From: Flavobacterium sp. Root901
GTDB lineage: Bacteria > Bacteroidota > Bacteroidia > Flavobacteriales > Flavobacteriaceae
DNA: 64,000 nt
NCBI RefSeq assembly: GCF_001429765.1
Contig: NZ_LMJB01000006.1
Location: forward strand, 638,338-702,337
Direction of reading: 5' to 3'
Shown here piece by piece: positions 49,971-59,145 of this stretch (positions within the stretch are counted from its first letter, which is position 1; each line of letters begins with the position of its first letter). Below the pieces are notes generated by a model that saw only the letters and a list, made by a program, of their open reading frames with translations, was not told the DNA's origin and searched no databases. The position numbers and the translations under genes were made by a program.

Positions 49971-50423
49971 TTATTTAATATTATTATAATCGGGTAAGTT
50001 TTGCAAAAACTGATATCTTTCATTTTCAAAATCCATCTGACAATAAAAATGGTTCAGCCCGTTTGTGACATTCAAAAACCGTGCCTTCATGGTCATGTTA
50101 TAACGGGCAATTTGGTCAAAAACTGCCTGAGAAATTTTAACTTCAGGAGCCTTGCATTCTACCAATATATGTATGGAGCCGTCTGAATTAAAAACCACAA
50201 CATCGTACCTTTTTCGTAATCCGTTGACAGTTAGAACTTTTTCAACATTGATAAGCGATTTTGGGTATTTTTTTTCATAAATTAAATGATGGACCACATG
50301 CTGGCGAACCCATTCTTCGGGAGTGAGAATGATAAATTTTTTCCTTATTTCATCAAAAATAGACACTTTATTTTCGCTATTTTTGAATCGGAAAGTATAG
50401 ACCGGGAAATTTAGTTTAAGCAT
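49971..50423 (-). CDS. Stand-alone HsdR N-terminal (PD-(D/E)XK nuclease-like) protein
   Basis: 150 residues. The segments FDEIRKKFIILTPEEWVRQHVVHHLIYEKKYPKSLINVEKVLTVNGLRKRYDVVVFNSDGSIHILVECKAPEVKISQAVFDQIARYNM match the N-terminal nuclease domain of type I restriction subunit R, with the catalytic D...E-x-K pattern (YDVVVF ... VECKAP). No helicase, HsdM or HsdS is present, so it is not a restriction system. The pairing with a divergent holA is common in Bacteroidota. It follows the glycosyltransferase region with an 8-base gap. Its role is unknown; it may act in DNA repair. Confidence 0.85.
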   Translation of the reverse strand: MLKLNFPVYTFRFKNSENKVSIFDEIRKKFIILTPEEWVRQHVVHHLIYEKKYPKSLINVEKVLTVNGLRKRYDVVVFNSDGSIHILVECKAPEVKISQAVFDQIARYNMTMKARFLNVTNGLNHFYCQMDFENERYQFLQNLPDYNNIK

Positions 50424-50522
50424 AAAGCAAATATAATTTGAAAATTACTCAATTTGAAAATTAGTTAATTATTTATTTTGTAAAACTGAGAACTGATACT
50501 CTACACTGAAAACTAAATTTGA

Positions 50523-51527
50523 ATGGACGAAGTTGTAAAAATTGTTAATGATATTAAGGCAGGAGATATAAAACCTATTTATTTTTTAATGGGCGAAGAA
50601 CCTTATTATATAGATAAACTGTCTGAATATATCGAACAAAATGTGCTGGCAGAAGAAGAAAAAGGATTTAATCAAACGGTTTTGTATGGCAGGGATGTTT
50701 CTGTAGATGATATAGTTTCTACGGCCAAACGTTATCCAATGATGGCTGATCGTCAGGTTGTTATTGTAAAAGAAGCGCAGGATTTATCCAGAACGATAGA
50801 TAAAATCGAATCGTATGTCGATAATCCGATGCAATCGACCGTTTTAGTTTTTTGCTACAAATATAAAACGCTCGACAAACGTAAAAAAGTGACCAAGCTT
50901 TTGGCTCAAAAAGGTGTTGTTTACGAAAGTAAAAAACTATATGAAAACCAGGTTGGTGATTGGATTAAGCGAGTTTTGGCAGGTAAAAAATACACAATCG
51001 ACCCAAAAGCAAATGCTATGCTTGTTGAGTTTTTAGGAACCGATTTAAGCAAAATCAATAATGAATTAGAAAAGCTGCAGATTATTCTCCCTCAGGGAAC
51101 TATGATAACGCCGCAGCATATCGAAGAAAATATTGGTTTTAGTAAAGATTATAATGTATTCGAACTTCGAAAAGCAATTGGAGAACGCAACCAGCTGAAA
51201 GCTTATAAAATAGCAGAAAACTTTGCACACAATCCTAAAGAATATCCTTTGGTAATGACTACAGGTTTAGTCTTCGGATTTTTTGTGCAGCTTTTAAAAT
51301 ACCATGGACTTAAAGATAAAAATCCAAAAAATGTTGCAGCTGCAATTGGCGTAAATCCTTATTTTTTAAAAGAATACGATTTAGCCGTAAAAAATTATCC
51401 AATGCGAAAAGTCAGCCAGATTGTAGGTGCTCTGCGTGATATTGATATTAAAAGTAAAGGAGTAGGGGCCAATGCTTTACCTCAATCAGATTTACTTAAA
51501 GAAATGCTGTATAAAATATTTAATTAA
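50523..51527 (+). CDS. holA: DNA polymerase III subunit delta
   Basis: 334 residues. The N-terminal domain opens with KIVNDIKAGDIKPIYFLMGEEPYYIDKLSEYI (the Walker-A-less delta signature). Next are AKRYPMMADRQVVIVKEAQDL, YVDNPMQSTVLVFCYKYKTLDKRKK and MLVEFLGTDLSKINNELEKLQIIL, and the C-terminal collar domain (VFELRKAIGERNQLKAYKIAENF, GVNPYFLKEYDLAVKNYPMRKVSQIVGALRDIDIKSKG). It opens the beta clamp during clamp loading. It is divergent from the HsdR-like gene, and a heptad-like stretch (ACTGAGA-ACTGATA) lies at 50485-50498 in the intergenic space. Confidence 0.95.
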   Translation: MDEVVKIVNDIKAGDIKPIYFLMGEEPYYIDKLSEYIEQNVLAEEEKGFNQTVLYGRDVSVDDIVSTAKRYPMMADRQVVIVKEAQDLSRTIDKIESYVDNPMQSTVLVFCYKYKTLDKRKKVTKLLAQKGVVYESKKLYENQVGDWIKRVLAGKKYTIDPKANAMLVEFLGTDLSKINNELEKLQIILPQGTMITPQHIEENIGFSKDYNVFELRKAIGERNQLKAYKIAENFAHNPKEYPLVMTTGLVFGFFVQLLKYHGLKDKNPKNVAAAIGVNPYFLKEYDLAVKNYPMRKVSQIVGALRDIDIKSKGVGANALPQSDLLKEMLYKIFN

Positions 51528-51594
51528 GCCGTGAAAATTCACGATATTTGCCTTTCTAAAAATTTTACTACTTAAAAATAATAATTACAAAATT

Positions 51595-51777
51595 ATGGGA
51601 ATGAATAAAAATACCGTTTTAGGATGGGCTACTTTTATAATGGTACTTATGGGATTGTTGCTGATAGGTCTTGGCGCTTTTAGATACAGTGATGTTTCTG
51701 GCTGGGGATTTGTGGCTGTAGGTGTTGGTTTTTTTGCTAATGCCTGGGTTTTTAATGCATTAAAAGGTAGAGTTTAA
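51595..51777 (+). CDS. CAL67264-type small membrane protein
   Basis: 60 residues with two transmembrane segments (NTVLGWATFIMVLMGLLLIGLGAF and GWGFVAVGVGFFANAWVF) separated by a polar RYSDVSG turn. From memory the sequence matches the small CAL67264 family, conserved in flavobacteria and encoded between holA and the ABC-F gene. Function unknown. The ATG at 51595 is followed by a second Met at codon 3; either could be used. Confidence 0.8.
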   Translation: MGMNKNTVLGWATFIMVLMGLLLIGLGAFRYSDVSGWGFVAVGVGFFANAWVFNALKGRV

Positions 51778-51860
51778 TTCGATTCAATAGTACATTGCAA
51801 AAAACAATTGCAATATTAAGATCAGTAAAAAATAATTAATTCAAATAAAAAATAAATAGA

Positions 51861-53552
51861 ATGTCAGACGATAAGAAAGTAATTTTCTCAATGCAAAAAT
51901 TGAGTAAAACCTATCAGGGAGCAGACAAACCGGTACTTAAAAACATTTATTTAAGTTTCTTTTACGGAGCTAAAATTGGTATTTTAGGTCTTAACGGTTC
52001 TGGAAAATCTTCACTTTTAAAAATTATTGCAGGAGTTGATAAAAATTATCAGGGAGATGTGGTTTTTCAGCCAGGTTACACTGTAGGTTATTTAGAGCAG
52101 GAACCAATTCTTGATGATTCTAAAACAGTTATTGAAATTGTTCGTGAAGGTGCGGCAGAAACTATGGCAGTTCTTGAAGAATATAACCAGATTAATGATT
52201 TATTCGGTCTTCCTGAATATTACGAAGATCAGGATAAAATGGATAAACTGATGGATCGTCAGGCAGCTCTTCAGGATAAAATTGACGCACTTGGTGCCTG
52301 GGAAATCGATACAAAACTAGAAATCGCAATGGATGCATTGCGTACACCTGAAGGTGATACACCAATAAAAAACCTTTCGGGAGGTGAGCGCCGTCGTGTA
52401 GCTTTATGCCGTTTGTTATTACAGCAGCCGGATGTATTGCTTTTGGATGAGCCTACCAACCACTTAGATGCCGAGTCGGTACTTTGGTTAGAGCAGCATT
52501 TAGCACAATATGCAGGAACTGTTATTGCGGTAACGCACGACCGTTATTTCCTTGATAATGTGGCAGGCTGGATTCTTGAGCTGGATAGAGGAGAAGGTAT
52601 TCCGTGGAAAGGAAACTACTCTTCTTGGTTAGATCAAAAATCAAACCGTATGGCTCAGGAAGAAAAAGTAGCTTCTAAACGCAGAAAAACTTTAGAACGT
52701 GAGTTAGAATGGGTTCGTCAGGGAGCAAAAGGTCGTCAGACCAAACAAAAAGCGCGTTTACAGAATTACGATAAATTATTAAATGAAGACCAAAAACAAT
52801 TAGACGAAAATTTGGAAATCTATATTCCGAATGGTCCGCGTTTAGGTACGAATGTTATTGAAGCTAAAAATGTTGCGAAAGCTTTTGGTGATAAATTATT
52901 ATATGATAATTTGAACTTTACTTTGCCGCAAGCTGGTATTGTTGGAATTATTGGGCCAAATGGTGCTGGTAAATCTACTATTTTCAAAATGATCATGGGA
53001 GAACAGGCAACAGACAGTGGAGAATTTACAGTTGGAGAAACTGTAAAAATCGCTTATGTAGATCAGTCTCACTCTAATATAGATCCAAATAAATCGATTT
53101 GGGAAAACTTTGCTGACGGTCAGGAATTAATTATGATGGGAGGAAAGCAGGTTAACTCCAGAGCTTATTTATCTCGTTTCAACTTTGGAGGTGGCGAGCA
53201 GAACAAAAAAGTATCAATGCTTTCTGGTGGAGAACGTAACCGTCTGCACTTAGCCATGACTTTGAAAGAAGAAGGAAACGTACTTTTACTGGATGAGCCT
53301 ACGAATGATCTTGACGTAAATACACTTCGCGCGCTTGAAGAAGGTTTAGAGAATTTTGCTGGTTGCGCCGTAATTATTTCGCACGACAGATGGTTCTTAG
53401 ACAGAATTTGTACGCACATCTTAGCATTTGAAGGAGATTCTGAAGTTTATTTCTTCGAAGGAAGTTTCTCTGATTATGAAGAAAATAAAAAGAAACGTTT
53501 AGGTGGTGATTTAACTCCAAAACGTTTGAAATACAGAAAGTTAATCAGATAA
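51861..53552 (+). CDS. ettA: ABC-F protein, energy-dependent translational throttle EttA
   Basis: 563 residues, two ABC domains without membrane spans. Walker A sites are GILGLNGSGKSSLLKI (~40) and GIIGPNGAGKSTIFKM (~360), and signature motifs are LSGGERRRVALCRLLL and LSGGERNRLHLAMTL. Walker B sites are VLLLDEPTNHLDAESV and VLLLDEPTNDLDVNTL, with switch His residues in VTHDRYFLDN and ISHDRWFLDR. The inter-domain arm and linker (RMAQEEKVASKRRKTLERELEWVRQGAKGRQTKQKARL) fit EttA. It binds the ribosomal E site and gates the first elongation steps according to ATP/ADP. Followed by a strong terminator. Confidence 0.94.
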   Translation: MSDDKKVIFSMQKLSKTYQGADKPVLKNIYLSFFYGAKIGILGLNGSGKSSLLKIIAGVDKNYQGDVVFQPGYTVGYLEQEPILDDSKTVIEIVREGAAETMAVLEEYNQINDLFGLPEYYEDQDKMDKLMDRQAALQDKIDALGAWEIDTKLEIAMDALRTPEGDTPIKNLSGGERRRVALCRLLLQQPDVLLLDEPTNHLDAESVLWLEQHLAQYAGTVIAVTHDRYFLDNVAGWILELDRGEGIPWKGNYSSWLDQKSNRMAQEEKVASKRRKTLERELEWVRQGAKGRQTKQKARLQNYDKLLNEDQKQLDENLEIYIPNGPRLGTNVIEAKNVAKAFGDKLLYDNLNFTLPQAGIVGIIGPNGAGKSTIFKMIMGEQATDSGEFTVGETVKIAYVDQSHSNIDPNKSIWENFADGQELIMMGGKQVNSRAYLSRFNFGGGEQNKKVSMLSGGERNRLHLAMTLKEEGNVLLLDEPTNDLDVNTLRALEEGLENFAGCAVIISHDRWFLDRICTHILAFEGDSEVYFFEGSFSDYEENKKKRLGGDLTPKRLKYRKLIR

Positions 53553-53573
53553 TTAAATCTGAAATTTCAATAA

Positions 53574-53622
53574 AAAATCCCAAATTCCAATTTTAAAACG
53601 GAATTTGGGATTTTGTTTTTTT
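53574..53622 (+). terminator. Terminator of ettA
   Basis: 15-bp perfect stem AAAATCCCAAATTCC (53574-53588) / GGAATTTGGGATTTT (53600-53614) with an 11-base loop, followed by GTTTTTTTA, 22 bases after the stop codon. Confidence 0.9.
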
Positions 53623-53687
53623 AGTAATGTATGTTTCAGTTTATTAGGTCTAGTTTGTTAATGACAATTTGTAAATAAATTTAAATT

Positions 53688-54101
53688 TTAAAGAAATTTA
53701 GCTTTAATTTCCGGAGTAGGAATCATACAGCTCTCTTTTTTGCCATACCATTTGTAACGGTTTTTTGAAATATAATCGTAAAGGTAATTTCGAAGTTTTT
53801 CCGGAAAAATTTTAAAAATTAAAAGCAGACTGTAAAATCCTCCTAACTCTTCTGCAATCTCTATTACGGCTGTAGATTTATAATAATAGGCAACTCCCGG
53901 ATTGTAAAAAATAATGCTGTCAATTTTTGTTTGATCTACACCTATATAGTTACAAATTTCTTTCCCCAAATCTGACTGCAGTGCTGCAAAACGAAAAATA
54001 TCTTTTTTGTCATGCTTAACAATAAACTGAACGGCGCCATTACATAAATTGCAGACTCCGTCGAAAAGAATTATTTTTTTATTTTTTGGTAAATTCTGCA
54101 T
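53688..54101 (-). CDS. DUF393 (DCC family) thiol-disulfide oxidoreductase-like protein
   Basis: 137 residues. The N-terminal motif KKIILFDGVCNLCNGAVQFIVKHDKKDIFRFAALQSDLG contains the D-G-x-C-x-x-C that names the DCC family. The C-terminus (IAEELGGFYSLLLIFKIFPEKLRNYLYDYISKNRYKWYGK) is the standard second half. It is predicted to be a thioredoxin-like cytoplasmic redox protein; the substrate is unknown. It stands alone, transcribed towards ettA. Confidence 0.9.
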   Translation of the reverse strand: MQNLPKNKKIILFDGVCNLCNGAVQFIVKHDKKDIFRFAALQSDLGKEICNYIGVDQTKIDSIIFYNPGVAYYYKSTAVIEIAEELGGFYSLLLIFKIFPEKLRNYLYDYISKNRYKWYGKKESCMIPTPEIKAKFL

Positions 54102-54342
54102 ACTATGATGTATAAACTTTAAGAAATTTTATATGAAGAAAAAATAGTAGAAATTAGCTATTTTAAAAATCTATTAATATTTTTAAAACAATAAATTTTA
54201 TAAATAAAAAATAGCCTTTATAAATTCCTTTAAAGCGATTATCAGATTTTTTTCATGTTCTTAATCATATTTTTGAAAATAATCACTTAAAATGCTTTAT
54301 TTTAATTTTTGATCAAATTTGGAGTTTTTCTCCAATTAAAAA

Positions 54343-56508
54343 TTATTTCTTAACAGCTTCAACTAACTCCAATTCATCCAAACTTACTTTCGATGTAAAA
54401 ATTCCGTAATTAACTGTTGCTTTATTTTTTTCGATAGCATCGATACTTCCAACAGATCTTCCGTCAAGCATTCTAACTCTGTCACCAACTTTTAAAATTG
54501 GTTTTGGTTTTTCTATAACAGGTTTGAGTTTTTTCTCTTTTTTCTCCTTGCGGATTTCTTCTACTTTTACCTGTACTTCGGCAATAATTTCTTTTTGTTT
54601 TTCAACTTTTGCCTTTACTTCTTTTGGTGTTGCTTTTTTACGTTTAGAATTTTCGATTTCAACAATTTTCAAAAATTCGCCAATCAGTTCTTTTTTGTTT
54701 TTGTTGTTGAAATATTTCTCAGCAATATCATCAATTTTTTGTCCTATATATATAACCTTCTGGTTACTGTCGTATAACTCCTGATAGCTTTCCAGTTTTT
54801 GCTGAATTCTGGTATTGATGTTTTCCATCTTTTTACTTTCCTCGCGCGCACGTGTTTCTTCCTCTTTTAAGTTTAAAGAAGTTTTTTCAAGCTTGGATCT
54901 TTCTTTTTGAAGCGTTGCAATGGTTTTATCAAAACGAACTTTTCCAACTTCAATTTTCTTTTTCGCGCGATTAATTAATCCAAACGGAATGCCATTTTTT
55001 TGAGCAACTTCAAAAGTAAACGAACTTCCCGCTTGTCCCAGAGCCAGTTTGTACATTGGTTCTAAAGACTTTTCGTCAAACATCATATTGGCATTTGTTG
55101 CAAAAGGCAATTCGTTCGCCAGAATCTTCAGATTTGAATAATGCGTTGTAATAATCCCGAAAGCTTCTCTGTGATAAAATTCTTCCAGAAAAATTTCTGC
55201 CAAAGCTCCTCCCAATTCCGGATCAGAACCTGTACCAAATTCATCAATTAAAAACATGGTTTTCTTGTTGCATTTCTTCAAGAAATAATTCATGTTTTTT
55301 AAACGATAACTATATGTACTTAAATGATTTTCAATAGATTGGTTGTCTCCAATATCTGTAAGGATTCTGTCAAACAAGAAAGTTTCACTTCTTTCATGAA
55401 CCGGGATTAAAATTCCGGATTGCAACATTAATTGTAGTAAACCAACTGTTTTTAGGGAAATTGTTTTTCCTCCGGCATTAGGTCCTGAAATTACAATAAT
55501 TCTGTTTTCTTGTTTTAACTCTATGGTCTGCGGATATGTGATTTCCTTTTTCTGTTTGTTGTTCAAATACAAAATAGGATGATAGGCTTCTCTAAAGAAC
55601 AATCTTCTTTCTTCTGTAATTGCTGGTAAAATTCCGTTGATTCGATTGGCATATTTTGCTTTACCTGCCACGACATCAATATCACTCAAAAAGTCTTGAT
55701 ATTCAATTAATAAAGGCAAAAATGGTCGGATTGCATTTGATAATTGCTTTAAAATTCTTGTGATTTCTTCCTTTTCTTCATATTCAAGATTAGCTAATTC
55801 CCTCGAATATTTTAAAGTAGCTTCGGGTTCAATGTAAGCAATACTTCCGGTTTTCGAACTTCCTAAAATAGAGCCTTTTACCTTACGTCTGTACATGGCA
55901 AGTACGGCAAGAACACGTCGGTTTTGAACAAAGCTTTCTTTAATATCATCCAAATAACCAAGACCATTGTATTGAGTAAGAGCTACTCCAAAACTTTGGT
56001 TTACTTTGCCGCGAACCAAATTCATGTTTTGCCTGATGCTCAAAAGTGCCGGCGAAGCATTGTCTTTTATTTCTCCGTATTTATCTACAATTGCATCAAT
56101 TAAACTAACGATATCTTTTGTGTATTCAACTCTTGCTGCTCTTACATTTAAATTTGGATAATAATCATCAAATTTTTTAAGGAATGTCAGCAGGACATTT
56201 GTTGTAGAAGATAGTGTTGCAATTTTTCTAAAACTTCCTACTTCAAGAAAACTATCCTCAATTGCAAGAAACTTAATTTCATGCGAAATGGCATCAAATC
56301 CATGATTTGGAATTGCGTTGTTATTTTGAAAAGACGAAACATATTCAGAAGTCTGCATTAAAGCCGACATTAATTCTTCTTTGTCTCTAAATGGTTTTAT
56401 TTGTAAAGCTTTTTCTTTTCCAATGTCGGTGTTGCATCCATCTGAAATGGTTTCAAGTACGGTTGGAAATTGTAAGTCTTGTAATGTTTTATCTGTAATA
56501 CTAATCAT
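54343..56508 (-). CDS. MutS2-family ATPase without Smr domain
   Basis: 721 residues. The core (~50-290) is the MutS2-type clamp/lever, with LLSIRQNMNLVRGKVNQSF and SSKTGSIAYIEPEATLKYSRELANLEYEE. The ATPase has Walker A VISGPNAGGKTISLKTVGL (~335), a DNQSIENHLSTYSYRLKNM signature and Walker B MFLIDEFGTGSDPELGGALAEI, followed by THYSNLK. A long coiled-coil (~515-650) leads to a small C-terminal beta domain (VGDRVRMLDGRSVGSIDAIEKNKATVNYGIFTSKVSLDELELV). The C-terminal Smr endonuclease domain of Bacillus and Helicobacter MutS2 (usual total ~760-790) is absent, so ribosome-rescue or nuclease functions that depend on Smr may be missing. Confidence 0.92.
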   Translation of the reverse strand: MISITDKTLQDLQFPTVLETISDGCNTDIGKEKALQIKPFRDKEELMSALMQTSEYVSSFQNNNAIPNHGFDAISHEIKFLAIEDSFLEVGSFRKIATLSSTTNVLLTFLKKFDDYYPNLNVRAARVEYTKDIVSLIDAIVDKYGEIKDNASPALLSIRQNMNLVRGKVNQSFGVALTQYNGLGYLDDIKESFVQNRRVLAVLAMYRRKVKGSILGSSKTGSIAYIEPEATLKYSRELANLEYEEKEEITRILKQLSNAIRPFLPLLIEYQDFLSDIDVVAGKAKYANRINGILPAITEERRLFFREAYHPILYLNNKQKKEITYPQTIELKQENRIIVISGPNAGGKTISLKTVGLLQLMLQSGILIPVHERSETFLFDRILTDIGDNQSIENHLSTYSYRLKNMNYFLKKCNKKTMFLIDEFGTGSDPELGGALAEIFLEEFYHREAFGIITTHYSNLKILANELPFATNANMMFDEKSLEPMYKLALGQAGSSFTFEVAQKNGIPFGLINRAKKKIEVGKVRFDKTIATLQKERSKLEKTSLNLKEEETRAREESKKMENINTRIQQKLESYQELYDSNQKVIYIGQKIDDIAEKYFNNKNKKELIGEFLKIVEIENSKRKKATPKEVKAKVEKQKEIIAEVQVKVEEIRKEKKEKKLKPVIEKPKPILKVGDRVRMLDGRSVGSIDAIEKNKATVNYGIFTSKVSLDELELVEAVKK

Positions 56509-56640
56509 TTAATTTCTTTAAGAAAGTACAGGCAAAAATACGAAAATAGTATATTGTACGCTGTAAAGTTTAAGTCTAATTTATTGTTTATTAAAGTATG
56601 ATTTTACTTAAAAATTCCTGAAATTCGCAAAAAAAAAGTT

Positions 56641-57306
56641 ATGGACGTAAAAATGCACTCTTCCTGGAAGCCGGTTTTGAATGATGAATTTGAAAAACCT
56701 TATTTCAAAGAATTGATAGATTTTGTCAAATCAGAATATGCTACAAAAATCTGTTATCCAAAAGGAAGCCAGATTTTTTCAGCTTTTGATCATTGTCATT
56801 TCGATCAGGTAAAAGTTGTTATTATTGGTCAGGATCCTTATCATGGTCCAAATCAGGCAAATGGTTTATGTTTTTCTGTAAATGACGGGATTCCGTTTCC
56901 GCCATCTTTATATAATATTTTTAAAGAAATCGAAACAGATTTGGGTAAACCAATGCCTAAAACCGGAAATCTGGAACGCTGGGCAGATCAGGGTGTTTTT
57001 CTTTTAAATGCAACTTTAACAGTTCGACAATCTGAAGCAGGAAGTCATCAGGGAAAAGGCTGGGAAAAATTTACTGATGCAGTCATTAAACAAATTTCTG
57101 CCGAAAAAGAAAATGTTGTTTTTTTACTTTGGGGCGGTTTTGCCCAAAAGAAAGCAGCTTTGATTGACGCCTCAAAACATCATATTTTAAAATCCGGACA
57201 TCCGTCTCCTTTAAGTGCCAATAGAGGATTTTGGTTTGGAAATAAACATTTCAGCCAGACCAATGATTTTTTACAATCAAAAGGATTGAAAGAAATTGAG
57301 TGGTAA
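56641..57306 (+). CDS. ung: Uracil-DNA glycosylase
   Basis: 221 residues, family 1 UDG. The water-activating loop VVIIGQDPYHGPNQANGLCFSV (Asp ~65) is intact, as are the Pro-rich loop GIPFPPSLYNIF, the uracil-binding LLNATLTVRQSEAGSHQGKGWEKFTD and the Leu intercalation loop GHPSPLSANRGFWFGNKHFSQTN with its catalytic His. It removes uracil from DNA as the first step of base excision repair. Divergent from mutS2 with a 132-base intergenic region. Confidence 0.97.
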   Translation: MDVKMHSSWKPVLNDEFEKPYFKELIDFVKSEYATKICYPKGSQIFSAFDHCHFDQVKVVIIGQDPYHGPNQANGLCFSVNDGIPFPPSLYNIFKEIETDLGKPMPKTGNLERWADQGVFLLNATLTVRQSEAGSHQGKGWEKFTDAVIKQISAEKENVVFLLWGGFAQKKAALIDASKHHILKSGHPSPLSANRGFWFGNKHFSQTNDFLQSKGLKEIEW

Positions 57307-57330
57307 TTTTTAAGGTTTAAGCTTTAGAAG

Positions 57331-57364
57331 TACAAAGGCACAAAGGAAATTTTGTGTTTTTGTA
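57331..57364. repeat. Imperfect hairpin of ACAAAGG-type repeats
   Basis: TACAAAGGCACAAA (57331-57344) pairs with TTTGTGTTTTTGTA (57351-57364) with two mismatches. It is preceded by related words (AAGGTTTAAGCTTTAG) and followed by a T-run. Convergent junction of ung and the gene at 57375; probably a bidirectional terminator of the same general build as other arrays in the window. Confidence 0.5.
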
Positions 57365-57374
57365 TTTTTTAAAA

Positions 57375-57749
57375 TTATTTTTTTACAATTTCTTCTAAAA
57401 CAGCTTTACTCTCGTAGTTTATCACTTTTAAAATAATCTCCTGATTTTTTACCGTTTTTCCTTCAATCACATAAAGTTTTCCTTTTTTAAAAGGGACATT
57501 ACTTTGGTCAAAATCAACATCTCCGTAGGTTAATGTGTTTTTAACGTCTGCAGTGTCTACCCACTTTTCATTTAAAGTCTGAATTGCTTTATCTGAATAT
57601 TGAAAAGGTTTTGTGCGCAAATTATTCAGAACTCTGGCATTTGGAAAATAATTGCAGCGAGTGTCTTTACCACTAAATACAAGGGCTACAAAAAAGCATC
57701 CCATAATTAATCCAATCAAATAATAAGCAAAACGGTGTACGAACTTCAT
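57375..57749 (-). CDS. Conserved membrane-anchored protein (possible DUF4258)
   Basis: 124 residues from the ATG at 57749-57747 (MKFVHRFAYYLIGLIMGCFFVALVFSGKDTRCNYFPNARVLNNLR); a start six codons upstream is less likely. One N-terminal membrane anchor is followed by a small alpha/beta domain with DFDQSNVPFKKGKLYVIEGKTVKNQEIILKVINYESKAVLEEI, which resembles DUF4258 proteins from memory. It lies 36 bases after ald on the same strand, and this pairing seems to be conserved in flavobacteria. Function unknown. Confidence 0.72.
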   Translation of the reverse strand: MKFVHRFAYYLIGLIMGCFFVALVFSGKDTRCNYFPNARVLNNLRTKPFQYSDKAIQTLNEKWVDTADVKNTLTYGDVDFDQSNVPFKKGKLYVIEGKTVKNQEIILKVINYESKAVLEEIVKK

Positions 57750-57785
57750 GAAATAAAATTTTTGCAAAGGTACATTAAAGTTCCT

Positions 57786-58985
57786 TTAAAATACAAGTAA
57801 ATTGATATCGTTATCAGGAAGGTCAAACCAGTCGCCAATAGCTTTGTTTGTGAGGATTCCGTGGTACAAATAAATTCCGTTTTTTAAGCCTTTATTACAT
57901 CTTATAGCGCTTTCGATACCGCCGTCTTCTGAGATTTGGTGCAGGTAAGGAGTTAAAATATTACTAATTGATAATGAAGCAGTTTTAGAATATCGGGACG
58001 GTATATTTGGTACACAATAATGCAGCACATTGCTTTTAATAAAGGTAGGTTTTTCGTGAGTAGTCACTTCCGAAGTTTCAAAACATCCGCCGGTATCGAT
58101 ACTAACATCTACAATTACGGCACCTTTTTTCATGTGCTCAACCATCGTTTCTGTTACAATAATAGGACAGCGTTCTTTGCCGCGCATCGCACCAATTGCA
58201 ACATCACAACGGCGTAAAGCTTTTAGTAATGCTTTTTGCTGTACAGTTGAAGTAAAAATTCTCTGGCTTAAATTATTTTGCAAACGACGTAATTTAGTAA
58301 TTGAATTATCAAATACTTTTACATTGGCACCAAGACCAATCGCGGTTTTTGCAGCAAATTCTCCAACAGTTCCGGCGCCCAGAATTACAACTTCGGTAGG
58401 GGGAACTCCTGTAATGTTTCCGAATAAAAGCCCTTTTCCAAATTCGTCTGTAATCATTAATTCGGCAGCAATTAGGATAGAAGCTGTTCCTGCAATTTCA
58501 CTTAATGATTTTACAGCCGGATAAGAACCGTCTTCATCTTTGATATATTCAAATGCTAAGGCTGTAATTTTTTTTTGTGCCAAAGCCTCAAAGTATTCTT
58601 TCTTTTTGGTTTTTAACTGAATTGCCGAAATAATTACCGTTTCAGGATTTATCATTTCAATTTCGGCTAAAGTAGGCGGCTCAACTTTTAATAAAAACGG
58701 ACAGCCAAAAACTCTTTTTGTGTCTTTTGTAATTTCTGCACCCGCGTCTGAATATTCCTTGTCTGTATAACTCGAACTTTCTCCGGCTCCGGATTCGATC
58801 ATTACACGATGACCTTCATAGGTTAGAGAATTAACGGCATCGGGAGTTAAACAGATACGACGTTCCTGATAACTTGTTTCCTTAGGAATTCCTATGAAAA
58901 GTTCTCTTTTAAAACGACCAACCTCAAGTTTTTCTTCTTGCGGAATTAATTGTTGTTTTGTAAATGGAGTTAAGGTAATTGACAT
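57786..58985 (-). CDS. ald: Alanine dehydrogenase
   Basis: 399 residues. It interconverts L-alanine and pyruvate with NAD. It belongs to the AlaDH/PNT family: an N-terminal catalytic domain (LFIGIPKETSYQERRICLTPDAVNSLTYEGHRVMIESGAGESSSYTDKEYSDAGAEI; FLLKVEPP) and an NAD-binding Rossmann domain (VVILGAGTVGEFAAKTAIGLGANVKVFDNSITKLRRLQ), then VIVDVSIDTGGCFETSEVTTHEKPTF and the HYCVPNIPSRYSKTASLSISN closure. The slightly extended N-terminus (SITLTPFTKQQLIPQEEKLEVGR) is typical of the Bacteroidota branch. The full-length transhydrogenase domains are absent. Confidence 0.93.
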   Translation of the reverse strand: MSITLTPFTKQQLIPQEEKLEVGRFKRELFIGIPKETSYQERRICLTPDAVNSLTYEGHRVMIESGAGESSSYTDKEYSDAGAEITKDTKRVFGCPFLLKVEPPTLAEIEMINPETVIISAIQLKTKKKEYFEALAQKKITALAFEYIKDEDGSYPAVKSLSEIAGTASILIAAELMITDEFGKGLLFGNITGVPPTEVVILGAGTVGEFAAKTAIGLGANVKVFDNSITKLRRLQNNLSQRIFTSTVQQKALLKALRRCDVAIGAMRGKERCPIIVTETMVEHMKKGAVIVDVSIDTGGCFETSEVTTHEKPTFIKSNVLHYCVPNIPSRYSKTASLSISNILTPYLHQISEDGGIESAIRCNKGLKNGIYLYHGILTNKAIGDWFDLPDNDINLLVF

Positions 58986-59145
58986 GGATTGTGCAAAAAA
59001 TTAAGGGTACAAATTACGTAAAAAGTTTTAAAATTAGTAGAAATATTCTGCTAATAAAACATTAATAATTAAGGTAGTTTTTTTATGTTTTGATGATTTT
59101 TTTAAACAGTTTTTTAAATCTGTTTTGAAGGATATTATTTATACG

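Noticed and set aside
49971..50423. Type I restriction-modification system
   Set aside because: Only the N-terminal nuclease-like domain is present; no HsdM, HsdS or motor domain in the window.
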